Shown piece by piece: positions 24,496 through 33,771 of a stretch of DNA of 53,009 bases (within the stretch, counting starts at the first letter, position 1; each line of letters begins with the position of its first letter). The DNA is taken from positions 1 through 53,009 of the forward strand of contig JACMPF010000079.1 in the NCBI GenBank assembly GCA_014377665.1, given 5' to 3'. A program made the translations under genes and the position numbers. This DNA comes from Pedobacter sp. GTDB lineage: Bacteria; Bacteroidota; Bacteroidia; Sphingobacteriales; Sphingobacteriaceae. The notes beneath the pieces were generated by a model that saw nothing but the letters and a program-made list of their open reading frames with translations, was not told where the DNA came from and made no database searches.

Positions 24496-26244
24496 ATGCC
24501 GTCACTTAAAATATCGAAAGTACTCCTGTTTTGCGCTACCGTTTTTAGCAGTTTAACCTATTCTAATTCTTATGCTCAAATTTCATCAAAGCCTGTTTTG
24601 GAACCAACGGTTAAAGAAAGAATTCATCCTGTACGCATTGTATGGAAAAGTGAAACTGGCAATCGCATATCAAACGCAGAAAGCTTATTAAAAAAGGGTA
24701 ATGGGCAGGCTGATTTGAACTCAGGCAATCTTTGCGTTTTAAAAAGTGACAAGGATACTAAACCAGGTATTTTATTAGATTTTGGAAAGGAACTTCATGG
24801 AGGAATCCAATTAGTTACGGGAATCTGGCCGGGAAATAAGCCAGTTCGTGTTCGAATAAGACTTGGAGAGTCCGTTAGTGAGGCTATGTCTGAAGTGAAT
24901 TCTTCTAGTGCAACAAATGACCATGCGCTTCGTGATTTTGTTACTGCCTTACCATGGCTTGGAAAGCTTGAGTTTGGGAACTCAGGGTTCAGGTTTGCCA
25001 GAATTGATATGGTGGATACAAACGCCACGGTAATTTTGAAAGAGGTTAATGCTATGGCGGTATATCGTAATATTCCTTATCTGGGATCCTTTAATAGTAG
25101 TGACACCTTATTAAATAAGATATGGCAAACGGGAGCTTATACCGTTCATCTGAACATGCAGGATTACTTATGGGACGGTATCAAAAGGGACAGGTTGGTA
25201 TGGGTGGGTGATATGCATCCAGAAGTCACCACAATTAATGCCGTATTTGGTAATAACGAAGTGGTTGCGAAGAGTCTTGACCTTTCACGTGACATCACAC
25301 CTTTACCCCAGTGGATGAATGGAATCAGTGCATACTCGATGTGGTGGATAATTATCCACCGTGATCTTTATAAAAACAACGGCGACCTGGTTTATTTAAA
25401 AGAGCAAAGAGAGTACATGGTCAAGTTGCTGGATCAGCTGGTGACCAAAATTGGCGATGACAATACAGAAAATTTGGAGAGCAAGTTTCTGGACTGGCCA
25501 TCGAGCGAAAATAAGCCAGCGATTCATGCGGGATTACAGGCTTTGATGGTGATGTCTTTGAACGCAGGAGCCGAAATGTGCGTGGTATTAAAGGAAGAGG
25601 CTGCGGCGGTGAAATATCGAGCGGCTGTGGAACGCCTGAAGAAAAACATCCCTGATATTAATGGGTCAAAACAAGCTGCGGCATTGTATTCACTTGCCGG
25701 GCTGATGTCTAACGAAAGTGCCAATAAGGTATTGTTGGATGGTGGCGCTAAAAATTTCTCTACTTTTTACGGATACTATATGCTTCAAGCGATGGCTAAG
25801 GGAGGCAATTACCAACAGGCCATGGATGTGATCCGTACGTATTGGGGAGCAATGCTGAAGCTTGGCGCGACTACGTTCTGGGAAGATTTCAATATGGATT
25901 GGCTGCCAAATGCTGCAGGTATTGATCAGCTTGTCCCGGCAGGAATGAAGGACATTCACGGGGATTTCGGTGCTTACTGTTACATCGGCTTCCGACATAG
26001 TTTAGCGCATGGTTGGGCATCCGGACCAACACCATGGTTAACAGAACATGTGCTGGGAATCTCAGTTGTAGAAGCTGGTGGTAAAGCGATCAGAGTTGTT
26101 CCTCATTTGGGAGACTTGATGTTTGCGGAAGGAACGTTCCCTACTAAGTATGGAATAGTTAAGGTTAAGCATACCAAACTCGCCAACGGAAAGGTGCAGT
26201 CTGACATTACTGCGCCAAAGGAAGTTCGTATTGTTAGAAATTAG
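24496..26244 (+). CDS. alpha-L-rhamnosidase-like glycoside hydrolase (GH78 related)
   Basis: A 582-residue exported protein with a signal peptide (about 1-28). After a beta-sandwich (about 60-190) comes an (alpha/alpha)6 barrel typical of bacterial alpha-L-rhamnosidases. The best signature is LWDGIKRDRLVWVGDMHPE (about 224-242), which carries acidic residues expected at the active site; TTFWEDFNMDWLP and HSLAHGWASGPTPWL follow in the C-terminal part. Known enzymes remove terminal rhamnose. At 582 residues it is shorter than multidomain GH78 enzymes, lacking extra N-terminal carbohydrate-binding domains. It is paired with GH105 upstream, so the substrate is probably a rhamnose- and uronate-containing plant or algal glycan. 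Confidence 0.85.
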   Translation: MPSLKISKVLLFCATVFSSLTYSNSYAQISSKPVLEPTVKERIHPVRIVWKSETGNRISNAESLLKKGNGQADLNSGNLCVLKSDKDTKPGILLDFGKELHGGIQLVTGIWPGNKPVRVRIRLGESVSEAMSEVNSSSATNDHALRDFVTALPWLGKLEFGNSGFRFARIDMVDTNATVILKEVNAMAVYRNIPYLGSFNSSDTLLNKIWQTGAYTVHLNMQDYLWDGIKRDRLVWVGDMHPEVTTINAVFGNNEVVAKSLDLSRDITPLPQWMNGISAYSMWWIIIHRDLYKNNGDLVYLKEQREYMVKLLDQLVTKIGDDNTENLESKFLDWPSSENKPAIHAGLQALMVMSLNAGAEMCVVLKEEAAAVKYRAAVERLKKNIPDINGSKQAAALYSLAGLMSNESANKVLLDGGAKNFSTFYGYYMLQAMAKGGNYQQAMDVIRTYWGAMLKLGATTFWEDFNMDWLPNAAGIDQLVPAGMKDIHGDFGAYCYIGFRHSLAHGWASGPTPWLTEHVLGISVVEAGGKAIRVVPHLGDLMFAEGTFPTKYGIVKVKHTKLANGKVQSDITAPKEVRIVRN

Positions 26245-26418
26245 ATTATGAAAAACGCTCTCATTGTGTCGAGCAGGAAATTTATATATGGTTCGAAATA
26301 ATCCGAATTATTATCTCAAAATTATTGGGGCTGAAGGATTGCAACTCTATGGTGTAGCTGATAAGGTCTTCGGTTTTGTGATCACCAAACGAGTAAATTG
26401 ATAAATTAGAAGCTAATT
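26245..26418 (+). other. intergenic region with a short open frame, possible gene remnant
   Basis: Between the rhamnosidase and A2M genes there is no full gene. One frame, starting at ATG 26288 and ending at the TGA at 26399-26401, encodes 37 residues that look protein-like (YYLKIIGAEGLQLYGVADKV). It has no clear ribosome binding site, and its frame is closed upstream at 26249-26251. It may be a decayed gene end, a small protein, or chance. Confidence 0.25.
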
Positions 26419-29400
26419 ATGAAACATGTTCTCCGATTTGCAGCTTTGATTCTAATCTTGATGTTTAGCAGCTCAGGATTATTTGCACAAAAAACCAGTT
26501 ATGATGATGTTTTCGAGCGGATAGATTTGCTAGCTGCCGATCAGAAAGCCAAACCTGCCCTTGAACTGATAAACGGGCTTAATATGAGAGCTAGGAAAGA
26601 GGGAAATACTGTCATGGTAATCAAGGCTGTGATGTATCGGCGGCTTTTTCAGGCCTATCTTGATGGGAATGACATTGTCAGTCAAATCAATTTGCTTCGT
26701 CAGGATATTCAAGTTACCAAACAGCCCGAAAAAAGCATTTTGCAGTCTTTGTTGGCCGAAACGTATTGGAATTACCTTTCTCGAAATAATTATAAAATTA
26801 GTCTGCGAACTGAAGTAGATGGTGACGTTGGGAATGACGTGCAGACTTGGTCAATCCGAAAGTTATTGTCGGAAGTAACCAGCCTTTACATGAGTTCACT
26901 ATCTGAAGTTACGTTACTTCAAAATTCACCTATAAGCAACTTTGAGGAGGTGTTGATAGGTGATAAGTCTACACGGTATTTACGACCAACACTCTATGAT
27001 TTTTTAGCTAATAGTGCCTTGCCTATTTTCAGGGATTCGAGGCTAAATATTTTGAGTAGTTTGCCAGAAGACGAGGTGAAGTCTGCAAACAGAGCCAAAG
27101 GGATTTTCGAAAATATCATAAATTATCACCAAAAAAACGGTAATAAAGCGGCGTATTGTGATGCAGAACTGGCACGTTTGAAGTATTTTCATAAAGATGC
27201 AAACGGGTTTCTGGAGAATCGTCCTTATTATAATTCCCTCAATGAGCTACTAAAAAGGTCTGAAGGCACCGAGATTTATTCAGATGTTTTGTACGAGATC
27301 GCCCTGCTTTATCGAAATGATAAAGTGGAAATGGATAAGGGTGTTAATAATTTGAAGGTAGCTGTTGAACTTGCAGAAAAAGCGATAAAGGCTTATCCTA
27401 AAGGGTCTGGTGCTAGCAGCGCTCAGTTCTTATTGGCGCAAATAAGAGGCCTGCAGCTAAACCTTAAAATAAGGGGATTTGTTGCGCCTGGACAAATTAT
27501 AGATGTTTTGTATAACTATAAAAATATGGACTCGCTGTATCTCAGTGTATATCGTTTAACTTCCTTAGAAGCAGCTGTTTTAAATTTGGGAATAGTCACA
27601 AATTACACTCAGTTCTTGAAGCGGGTTACTCCTATGCGTAGTTGGAGCAGATTAACACCATTGTCTGATGACCACCGCGGACATTACTTATCGGATACTA
27701 TTGGAGGTCTTCCAGTTGGTGAATACATTTTAATTGCTCAAAACAAACCTATTCTTGACACCCTTAATGAAGGACTTATTAACAGATTCATAAAATTTAA
27801 GGTTAGTGGACTGGTTGTTAGTAAACGCACGTTATCGAAAAATAGAACCGAATATAGGGTTTTAGAATCCGTAGGCGGTCTGCCTGTAAAAGGTGTTAAA
27901 ATCGAGAAGCTCCCGAATACAAAAGTTAAAAACGGCGACAAGTCCCTCGCAATTTTCACGGACTCTGATGGTTTCGCAAGTGCCAGCAATTTTTCTCAAC
28001 GTGAAGATGAAGTATTGGCGACCTTGGATGGAGATTCCACTTATTTAGATATAAAAATGTTTTATGGTAATAGTAGTGATGAAGAGGAGGAGACAAAGAT
28101 TATTCTGTTTACTGACCGGCCCATCTACCGACCTGGTCAAACTATATTCTATAAAGGAATCGTATTAAAGGAAAAAGACCATAAAAGTTCGATCTCAGTA
28201 TCCGAAAAAGTTTCACTAATCTTCAAAGATGTAAATAATGATGATCTGAGCACAAAAGAGCATATTTCCAATGAATATGGATCCTTTCATGGGTCTTTTA
28301 TCATTCCAACTGGCAAGTTAAACGGCACAATGAAAATACTCACAGACTTCGGTTCTGTAAATGTACTTGTAGAAGAGTATAAAAGGCCGACTTTTGAAGT
28401 GAAATTCAAAAACACGGGGCAAGAGTATCTATATAATGATACCGTAAGAGTCAACGGTGTCGCGACAAACTATGCTGGTTATGCAGTAGCAAATGTAACA
28501 GTAAAATATAAGGTAAATTGGGGCAGTCGTAGTATAGCTATTGGAAGCACAAACACTGATAGGGCTGGTAATTTTAAAGTGGCATTTTTCCCTTTAAGTA
28601 AGGATGAGATTGGCAATGGCTATAATGGATACAATGTTTCTGTAGAGGTGATCGACCTTTCGGGGGAAACCAGAATGGCGAATAAATATTTGCAGGTCAA
28701 TAAGAAGGGACTTTCTTTTGGTGTGCCCAATGATTCAAAAGAAATTTTTCTTGAAAAGCCGCGGGAGACAACCCTTTATGTTCACACAAACAGCGGCAAT
28801 GCCGTTAAAGCAGAAGTACAGGTAAAGTGGCTGAAGTTGGAACCGCCCCGCAATCTCGAAAGAGATTCCCTGCGTTGGGAATACCGAAGTTCGGATAATG
28901 TAGATAACTGGAAAGCAACAGGTTTAGCATTCGAACAGAATATTACAACAAAGGATGGGGAGATCCGATTCACAATTAAAAAGGGCAATCTAAAGCCTGG
29001 GTATTATCGAAGGATCGTTACAGCAGTCAGTGAAGCCTTAGATACCGGGGTTTATACAAGGGTTTACCGTGTCTTTGATGAAAAACCAGATTATATACTG
29101 GTCCGATCAGAGTGGGTGGTCTTGCAAAATGAAAAGCTAACCCTTGGTGAAGATGCCATGTTCAGGGTAGCTGGTTTTAGGGATGGTACAAATGTCTACT
29201 ATGAAGTTACGGCTAAACAAAAAGTTGTAGAACATGGCTGGGTCAAAGCATCTCCAATACAGACTATTTTAAAAGTACCTGTTAAGGAGAGTTATGGCGA
29301 TGTTTTTAATGTTGCCTTTATGATGGTGCAGGATGGGGAGTGGCACCAGTGGCAAAGCAAAGTGTATGTAGCCGATCCATCAAAAGAGCTAGATGTTAAA

Positions 29401-32400
29401 TTTCTAAGCTTTAGAGACAAGCTGCAACCAGGGGAAAAGGATAATTGGAAGTTGAGAATAACAAACATGGCAGGTGAAAAGAAGATGGTGGAACTGGCCG
29501 CAACATTGTACGATGCTTCTTTAGATATGTTGAATCCAATGGATTATAGATTTTACAATAATAGGGGTAGCAATAATGTTAAGAGTTGGAAGGTAGATAT
29601 TAATACTGAGGGAGATTTGGGTGGTGTATATTTTTTAAACCGCAGTTACACACCAAATATTCTGTTTAAAGTATATGAACGACTTAATACGTATAGTTAT
29701 TCCAATTATGCCGATGGAATTTTCAGTTTCGCTAATTTCTTAAAAGGCGTTAAAGTTGAAGTGCTTAAACGCTCCTTGAAAAAAGCCTTGGAGCAAGTAA
29801 AGGTATTCAAGAATACAGGTAAATTCTATGGGTTGGTTAAGGATGATTTAGGTTACGGAATTCCTTATGTCAAAATCATGGTTAATTATAAATTGGCGGG
29901 AAGTACCGATCAATTTGGCGTATATGCTATCAATGCAAACGCTGGAGATCAGGTAACTTTTACTTCAGCAGGTTTTGCGACTCAGAAGATAAATGTTGTT
30001 AAGTTGGAAAGGCATGACATAGTACTAAAAGAGATCACAAATAGTTTAGGCGAAGTGGTAATTAGGGGCTATGTCAAAAGAACTAGAGAAGTTACCACCG
30101 GGTCGTCCTTCATTGTTTCGGGAAAGGAAGTTGTAGACGTCCCTGTAGGAAATGTGGAACAACTTCTGCAGGGAAAAGTTGCAGGTTTAAATATACAAAA
30201 TTCCTATACTGATGGTTTTCCTAACAGGATCGACCCAGGTAATCCCGGGTCTTTAGGACGCATTATACCTAGAAGCAATTTTTCTGAAAGTGCTTTCTTT
30301 TATCCGCAATTGCGAACCAATTCAGCCGGTGAAATAGATATAGAATTTACCATTCCAGAGTCTTTAACGCGTTACAAGATGATGGGCTTCGCGCATACTA
30401 AAGCATTTGAAACCTTATACTTCAGTAGAGAATTGATTACACAAAAACAGTTTGCCATCTCTGCTAATGCGCCAAGGTTCTTTAGGGAACGAGATACCAT
30501 TGTACTTGCTGCCAAACTAAATAATATGTCTGGTAAAATGCTTAGAGGAAAAGCTTACCTGGAACTGCGTGACGCAGTGACCGGAAATGTGATTAGCATC
30601 TTCGCACCAAAAACCCAAGCTACACAGAATTTTGAATTGAGCGATAAAAATATTTTCGTGCTCAACTGGCCCTTGATTATTCCTGATGGAGTCAGTGCTA
30701 TTACTTATAAAGTTGTTGCAGAATCTGGGAAGTATAGTGATGGGGAAGAAAGCACTGTTCCTGTGTTGACCAATTCAATATTGGTTACGGAGGCCATTCC
30801 ATTGAACGTTCGGGGGAACACGAGTAAAACCTTTACACTGGATAAACTTTTGCAATCGGGCAAGTCTGCAACCATGCGGAATCAAAGTCTTACGTTGGAG
30901 TTTACGTCCAATCCTATATGGAATGCTATTCAGGCCCTGCCGTACTTAATGGAATATCCTTATGAATGTGCAGAGCAGACGATGAGCCGCTTCTATGCGA
31001 ATAGTATTGCAACCGGGATAGTACACAGTTCTCCAAAGATCAAGAGTGTATTTGAAGAGTGGCAAAAGTCTCCCGGTGACAGCTTTACTGCGAACCTCGA
31101 TCGGAATGCCGAATTGAAAGCCGTGCTGTTAGCAGAAACTCCTTGGGTACGTGCAGCAGGTGACGATGCCTCAAAAAAGAAACGTGTGGCAACTTTATTC
31201 GACTTAAACCGGATGAGTGGGGAGCTCAAAGCCAATTTTGATAAGCTGGTTAATCTGCAAAATGCAGATGGATCTTTCCCCTGGTTCAAAGGCATGTATG
31301 GAAATAGATTTATTACTCAGCAAATTGTGCTGAATCTTTCTCAGTTACAGTATCTCAAATTGGTGGATGAAAAAGTCTTCCCTTTATTTAATAACGTATT
31401 GAATAAGGCGATCCTATACCTGGATGCACAGTTGGTGTCAGATGTTAGCATGAAACGAATGAAAATCGGTAATTATTCTACGCCATTACATTATTTATAT
31501 GCACGGAGTTACAGCCACCAGATTAATGAAAATAAGAACTATATAGCCGCGCTGAATGATGCATTGATTGCGATAACATCAGACTGGCAAAAAATGACCA
31601 CTTACGAGCAGGGCCTCGCTGCACTTGTTTTGTATAGGAACAGCAGAAAGGAAACTGCTGTTAAAATAGTCAATTCCTTGAAAGACCGTGCGCAGCACAA
31701 TGAAGAAATGGGTATGTACTGGGCAGACAATCAAGCAGGCTGGTGGTGGTATCAGAGCCCTGTAGAAACTCAGGCGCTAATGATTGAGGTGTTTGAAGAA
31801 GTAGCTCAGGATGCCTCTGCTGTAGAAGAATTGAAGGTCTGGTTGCTCAAAAATAAACAGACCAACGAATGGAAAACTACTAAAGCTACGACTGCAGCTT
31901 GTTATGCTTTGCTAATGAGGGGCTATAATCTGCTGGACGAATCTGCCGAGCCAGAAATTACTTTAGGGGGCAAAACGCTTGCGCAACTCGGTCTGGCTAT
32001 CCCTGCAAAAGAAGCTGGTACAGGTTACCGGAAGATCCAAATCGAAGCCGCTGCAATTAAACCAGATATGGGAACAGTCGTTATCAAAAATAACAATAAA
32101 GGTATTGCCTGGGGAGGATTGTATTGGCAATACTTTGAGGGATCCGATAAGGTAACGCCTGCTGGATCAAGTATTACAATCAAAAAAGAATTGTTTCTCC
32201 AGTCCTCTACAGCAAATGGGCCACTTTTAAGTCGGTTAGGCCCAGGTAACGTGTTGAAGAAAGGCGATTTGATTACAGTTCGTATGGAGATCCGCTGCAA
32301 TCGGGATATGGAATATATCCACCTGAAAGACATGCGGTCATCAGGTTTTGAACCAGTAAACGTAATATCGCGTTACAAGTATCAGGATGGGTTGGGTTAT

Positions 32401-32589
32401 TATGAAAGCACCAAAGATGCCTCTACTAACTTTTTCATTGATTACCTACGAAAAGGGGTATATGTTTTTGAATATCCATTACGTGTAAGCCATTCCGGGA
32501 GCTTTTCAAATGGCGTCACTACCTTACAAAGCATGTATGCTCCAGAGTTTGCGACGTACTCTGAGGGTATGAGAGTAAGTGTGAAATAA
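26419..32589 (+). CDS. giant alpha-2-macroglobulin family protein with inserted TonB-plug segment
   Basis: A 2056-residue exported protein. The signal peptide is about residues 1-24. The N-terminal region (about 25-350) looks helical and repeat-like. The macroglobulin region includes the MG2 hallmark FTDRPIYRPGQ (about 564-574). Inserted at about 1135-1210 is a CarboxypepD_reg-like domain (FYGLVKDDLGYGIPYVKI), followed at about 1225-1290 by a TonB-plug-like segment (VPVGNVEQLLQGKVAGLNI). The A2M domain then resumes (LRTNSAGEIDIEFTIPESL), and the thioester motif is C1517-A-E-Q1520 with a downstream thioester/complement-like helical domain. Known bacterial A2Ms trap proteases that enter the periplasm. 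No receptor beta-barrel follows the plug, so it is not a transporter. PbpC, a frequent partner, is not adjacent. Confidence 0.88.
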   Translation: MKHVLRFAALILILMFSSSGLFAQKTSYDDVFERIDLLAADQKAKPALELINGLNMRARKEGNTVMVIKAVMYRRLFQAYLDGNDIVSQINLLRQDIQVTKQPEKSILQSLLAETYWNYLSRNNYKISLRTEVDGDVGNDVQTWSIRKLLSEVTSLYMSSLSEVTLLQNSPISNFEEVLIGDKSTRYLRPTLYDFLANSALPIFRDSRLNILSSLPEDEVKSANRAKGIFENIINYHQKNGNKAAYCDAELARLKYFHKDANGFLENRPYYNSLNELLKRSEGTEIYSDVLYEIALLYRNDKVEMDKGVNNLKVAVELAEKAIKAYPKGSGASSAQFLLAQIRGLQLNLKIRGFVAPGQIIDVLYNYKNMDSLYLSVYRLTSLEAAVLNLGIVTNYTQFLKRVTPMRSWSRLTPLSDDHRGHYLSDTIGGLPVGEYILIAQNKPILDTLNEGLINRFIKFKVSGLVVSKRTLSKNRTEYRVLESVGGLPVKGVKIEKLPNTKVKNGDKSLAIFTDSDGFASASNFSQREDEVLATLDGDSTYLDIKMFYGNSSDEEEETKIILFTDRPIYRPGQTIFYKGIVLKEKDHKSSISVSEKVSLIFKDVNNDDLSTKEHISNEYGSFHGSFIIPTGKLNGTMKILTDFGSVNVLVEEYKRPTFEVKFKNTGQEYLYNDTVRVNGVATNYAGYAVANVTVKYKVNWGSRSIAIGSTNTDRAGNFKVAFFPLSKDEIGNGYNGYNVSVEVIDLSGETRMANKYLQVNKKGLSFGVPNDSKEIFLEKPRETTLYVHTNSGNAVKAEVQVKWLKLEPPRNLERDSLRWEYRSSDNVDNWKATGLAFEQNITTKDGEIRFTIKKGNLKPGYYRRIVTAVSEALDTGVYTRVYRVFDEKPDYILVRSEWVVLQNEKLTLGEDAMFRVAGFRDGTNVYYEVTAKQKVVEHGWVKASPIQTILKVPVKESYGDVFNVAFMMVQDGEWHQWQSKVYVADPSKELDVKFLSFRDKLQPGEKDNWKLRITNMAGEKKMVELAATLYDASLDMLNPMDYRFYNNRGSNNVKSWKVDINTEGDLGGVYFLNRSYTPNILFKVYERLNTYSYSNYADGIFSFANFLKGVKVEVLKRSLKKALEQVKVFKNTGKFYGLVKDDLGYGIPYVKIMVNYKLAGSTDQFGVYAINANAGDQVTFTSAGFATQKINVVKLERHDIVLKEITNSLGEVVIRGYVKRTREVTTGSSFIVSGKEVVDVPVGNVEQLLQGKVAGLNIQNSYTDGFPNRIDPGNPGSLGRIIPRSNFSESAFFYPQLRTNSAGEIDIEFTIPESLTRYKMMGFAHTKAFETLYFSRELITQKQFAISANAPRFFRERDTIVLAAKLNNMSGKMLRGKAYLELRDAVTGNVISIFAPKTQATQNFELSDKNIFVLNWPLIIPDGVSAITYKVVAESGKYSDGEESTVPVLTNSILVTEAIPLNVRGNTSKTFTLDKLLQSGKSATMRNQSLTLEFTSNPIWNAIQALPYLMEYPYECAEQTMSRFYANSIATGIVHSSPKIKSVFEEWQKSPGDSFTANLDRNAELKAVLLAETPWVRAAGDDASKKKRVATLFDLNRMSGELKANFDKLVNLQNADGSFPWFKGMYGNRFITQQIVLNLSQLQYLKLVDEKVFPLFNNVLNKAILYLDAQLVSDVSMKRMKIGNYSTPLHYLYARSYSHQINENKNYIAALNDALIAITSDWQKMTTYEQGLAALVLYRNSRKETAVKIVNSLKDRAQHNEEMGMYWADNQAGWWWYQSPVETQALMIEVFEEVAQDASAVEELKVWLLKNKQTNEWKTTKATTAACYALLMRGYNLLDESAEPEITLGGKTLAQLGLAIPAKEAGTGYRKIQIEAAAIKPDMGTVVIKNNNKGIAWGGLYWQYFEGSDKVTPAGSSITIKKELFLQSSTANGPLLSRLGPGNVLKKGDLITVRMEIRCNRDMEYIHLKDMRSSGFEPVNVISRYKYQDGLGYYESTKDASTNFFIDYLRKGVYVFEYPLRVSHSGSFSNGVTTLQSMYAPEFATYSEGMRVSVK

Positions 32590-32593
32590 AACA

Positions 32594-33703
32594 ATGGAAG
32601 GCCTGCTTTGTTATCAACTACAGATGCTTATTGATACAATTTTTGGCTACCATTTGCCACATTTACTTCAAAATTTGATTATTGGAGCTTTAGCAATCCT
32701 GCTGGGACTTCTCGCTAAAGTATTGGTGAGAGCAATCTTTAATTTATTAGCTAAATTCTGGCCTTTACACCTCATCCACTCAACTATTAAGTACTTGGGA
32801 GGTCCTATCGCTTCTTTTCTTCCGCTGATGTTTCTTAACGGTAGTCTGGATTATATGAAAATGGGTCTGGTATATTTCAATGGCTTTAATAAAACGATTG
32901 AAATTGCGTTGATAATTAATTTCGCTTTTATACTAGTAAGGATCGTAAAAATTATGGAGGAGCAGTTTTATCTCCATTTTGATCTAAATAAAGAGGATAA
33001 CCTTAAGGAGAGAAAAGTGCGTACACAGCTTCAGTTTGTGCGTAAATTTTTAGTTTCAGTAATCATCATCATAGCCATGTCGGTGGTGCTTTTGAGTTTC
33101 GAAAGCATGCGGAAGATTGGAACAGGGCTACTCACAGGTGTAGGAATTGGCGGTATCATTATTGGTTTTGCAGCGCAAAAGTCTTTGGGTAACTTACTTG
33201 CCGGTTTCCAAATTGCTTTTACCCAACCTATCCGTATCGATGATGTATTAATTGTAGAGGGGGAATGGGGCCGTGTAGAAGAAATTACATTAACCTATGT
33301 CGTATTAAATATCTGGGATCAAAGACGCTTGATTCTTCCTATTACTTATTTTATTGAGAAGCCCTTCCAGAATTGGACACGCGGATCAGCAGAGTTACTT
33401 GGAACGGTATTTCTCCATCTGGACTATGATACTCCGATTCAACCATTAAGGGAAAAACTGACAGAACTGCTCATTTCTAGCCCACTTTGGGATAAAAGGG
33501 TGAATGTGGTACAGGTTACAGACAGTAGACAAAATACTATTGAAGTGAGGTTTTTGATGAGTGCGAGAAATTCGTCTCAGGCCTTTGACCTGCGTTGCAT
33601 AGTTCGGGAGGAAATGCTAGCCTATATTCGTACATATTTCCCTGAGAGTCTCCCAAAAACCAGAGTTTCCATAAAAGGAGGAGAACAGAATTACACTGGT
33701 TAA
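32594..33703 (+). CDS. MscS-family mechanosensitive ion channel
   Basis: A 369-residue inner-membrane channel. Hydrophobic helices occur at about 25-50, 60-85, 98-120 and 150-170, followed by the glycine/alanine-rich pore helix TGVGIGGIIIGFAAQKSLGN (about 180-199), and then the soluble beta domain (IRIDDVLIVEGEWGRVEEI) and a C-terminal alpha/beta vestibule part. Such channels open under membrane tension and release solutes on osmotic downshift. The start lies 4 bases after the A2M stop, so it is probably co-transcribed with the giant A2M gene. ATG 32594 is used; an in-frame ATG at 32624 is an alternative. Length is between E. coli MscS and the larger MscM types. Confidence 0.9.
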   Translation: MEGLLCYQLQMLIDTIFGYHLPHLLQNLIIGALAILLGLLAKVLVRAIFNLLAKFWPLHLIHSTIKYLGGPIASFLPLMFLNGSLDYMKMGLVYFNGFNKTIEIALIINFAFILVRIVKIMEEQFYLHFDLNKEDNLKERKVRTQLQFVRKFLVSVIIIIAMSVVLLSFESMRKIGTGLLTGVGIGGIIIGFAAQKSLGNLLAGFQIAFTQPIRIDDVLIVEGEWGRVEEITLTYVVLNIWDQRRLILPITYFIEKPFQNWTRGSAELLGTVFLHLDYDTPIQPLREKLTELLISSPLWDKRVNVVQVTDSRQNTIEVRFLMSARNSSQAFDLRCIVREEMLAYIRTYFPESLPKTRVSIKGGEQNYTG

Positions 33704-33759
33704 ATGCCTCCGTCCCTGGATTTGTAGCGCAGTTTTTGATGTTGTGCTATTAAATCCTA

Positions 33760-33767
33760 TATATTTG
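33760..33767 (+). promoter_or_regulatory. -7 promoter element for purD, predicts a leaderless mRNA
   Basis: TATATTTG matches TAnnTTTG exactly and ends 4 bases before the purD ATG at 33772. TTTG at 33735-33738 is a fair -33 element with a 21-base spacer. Transcription should start at or within a few bases of the start codon. Confidence 0.5.
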
Positions 33768-33771
33768 CTTC

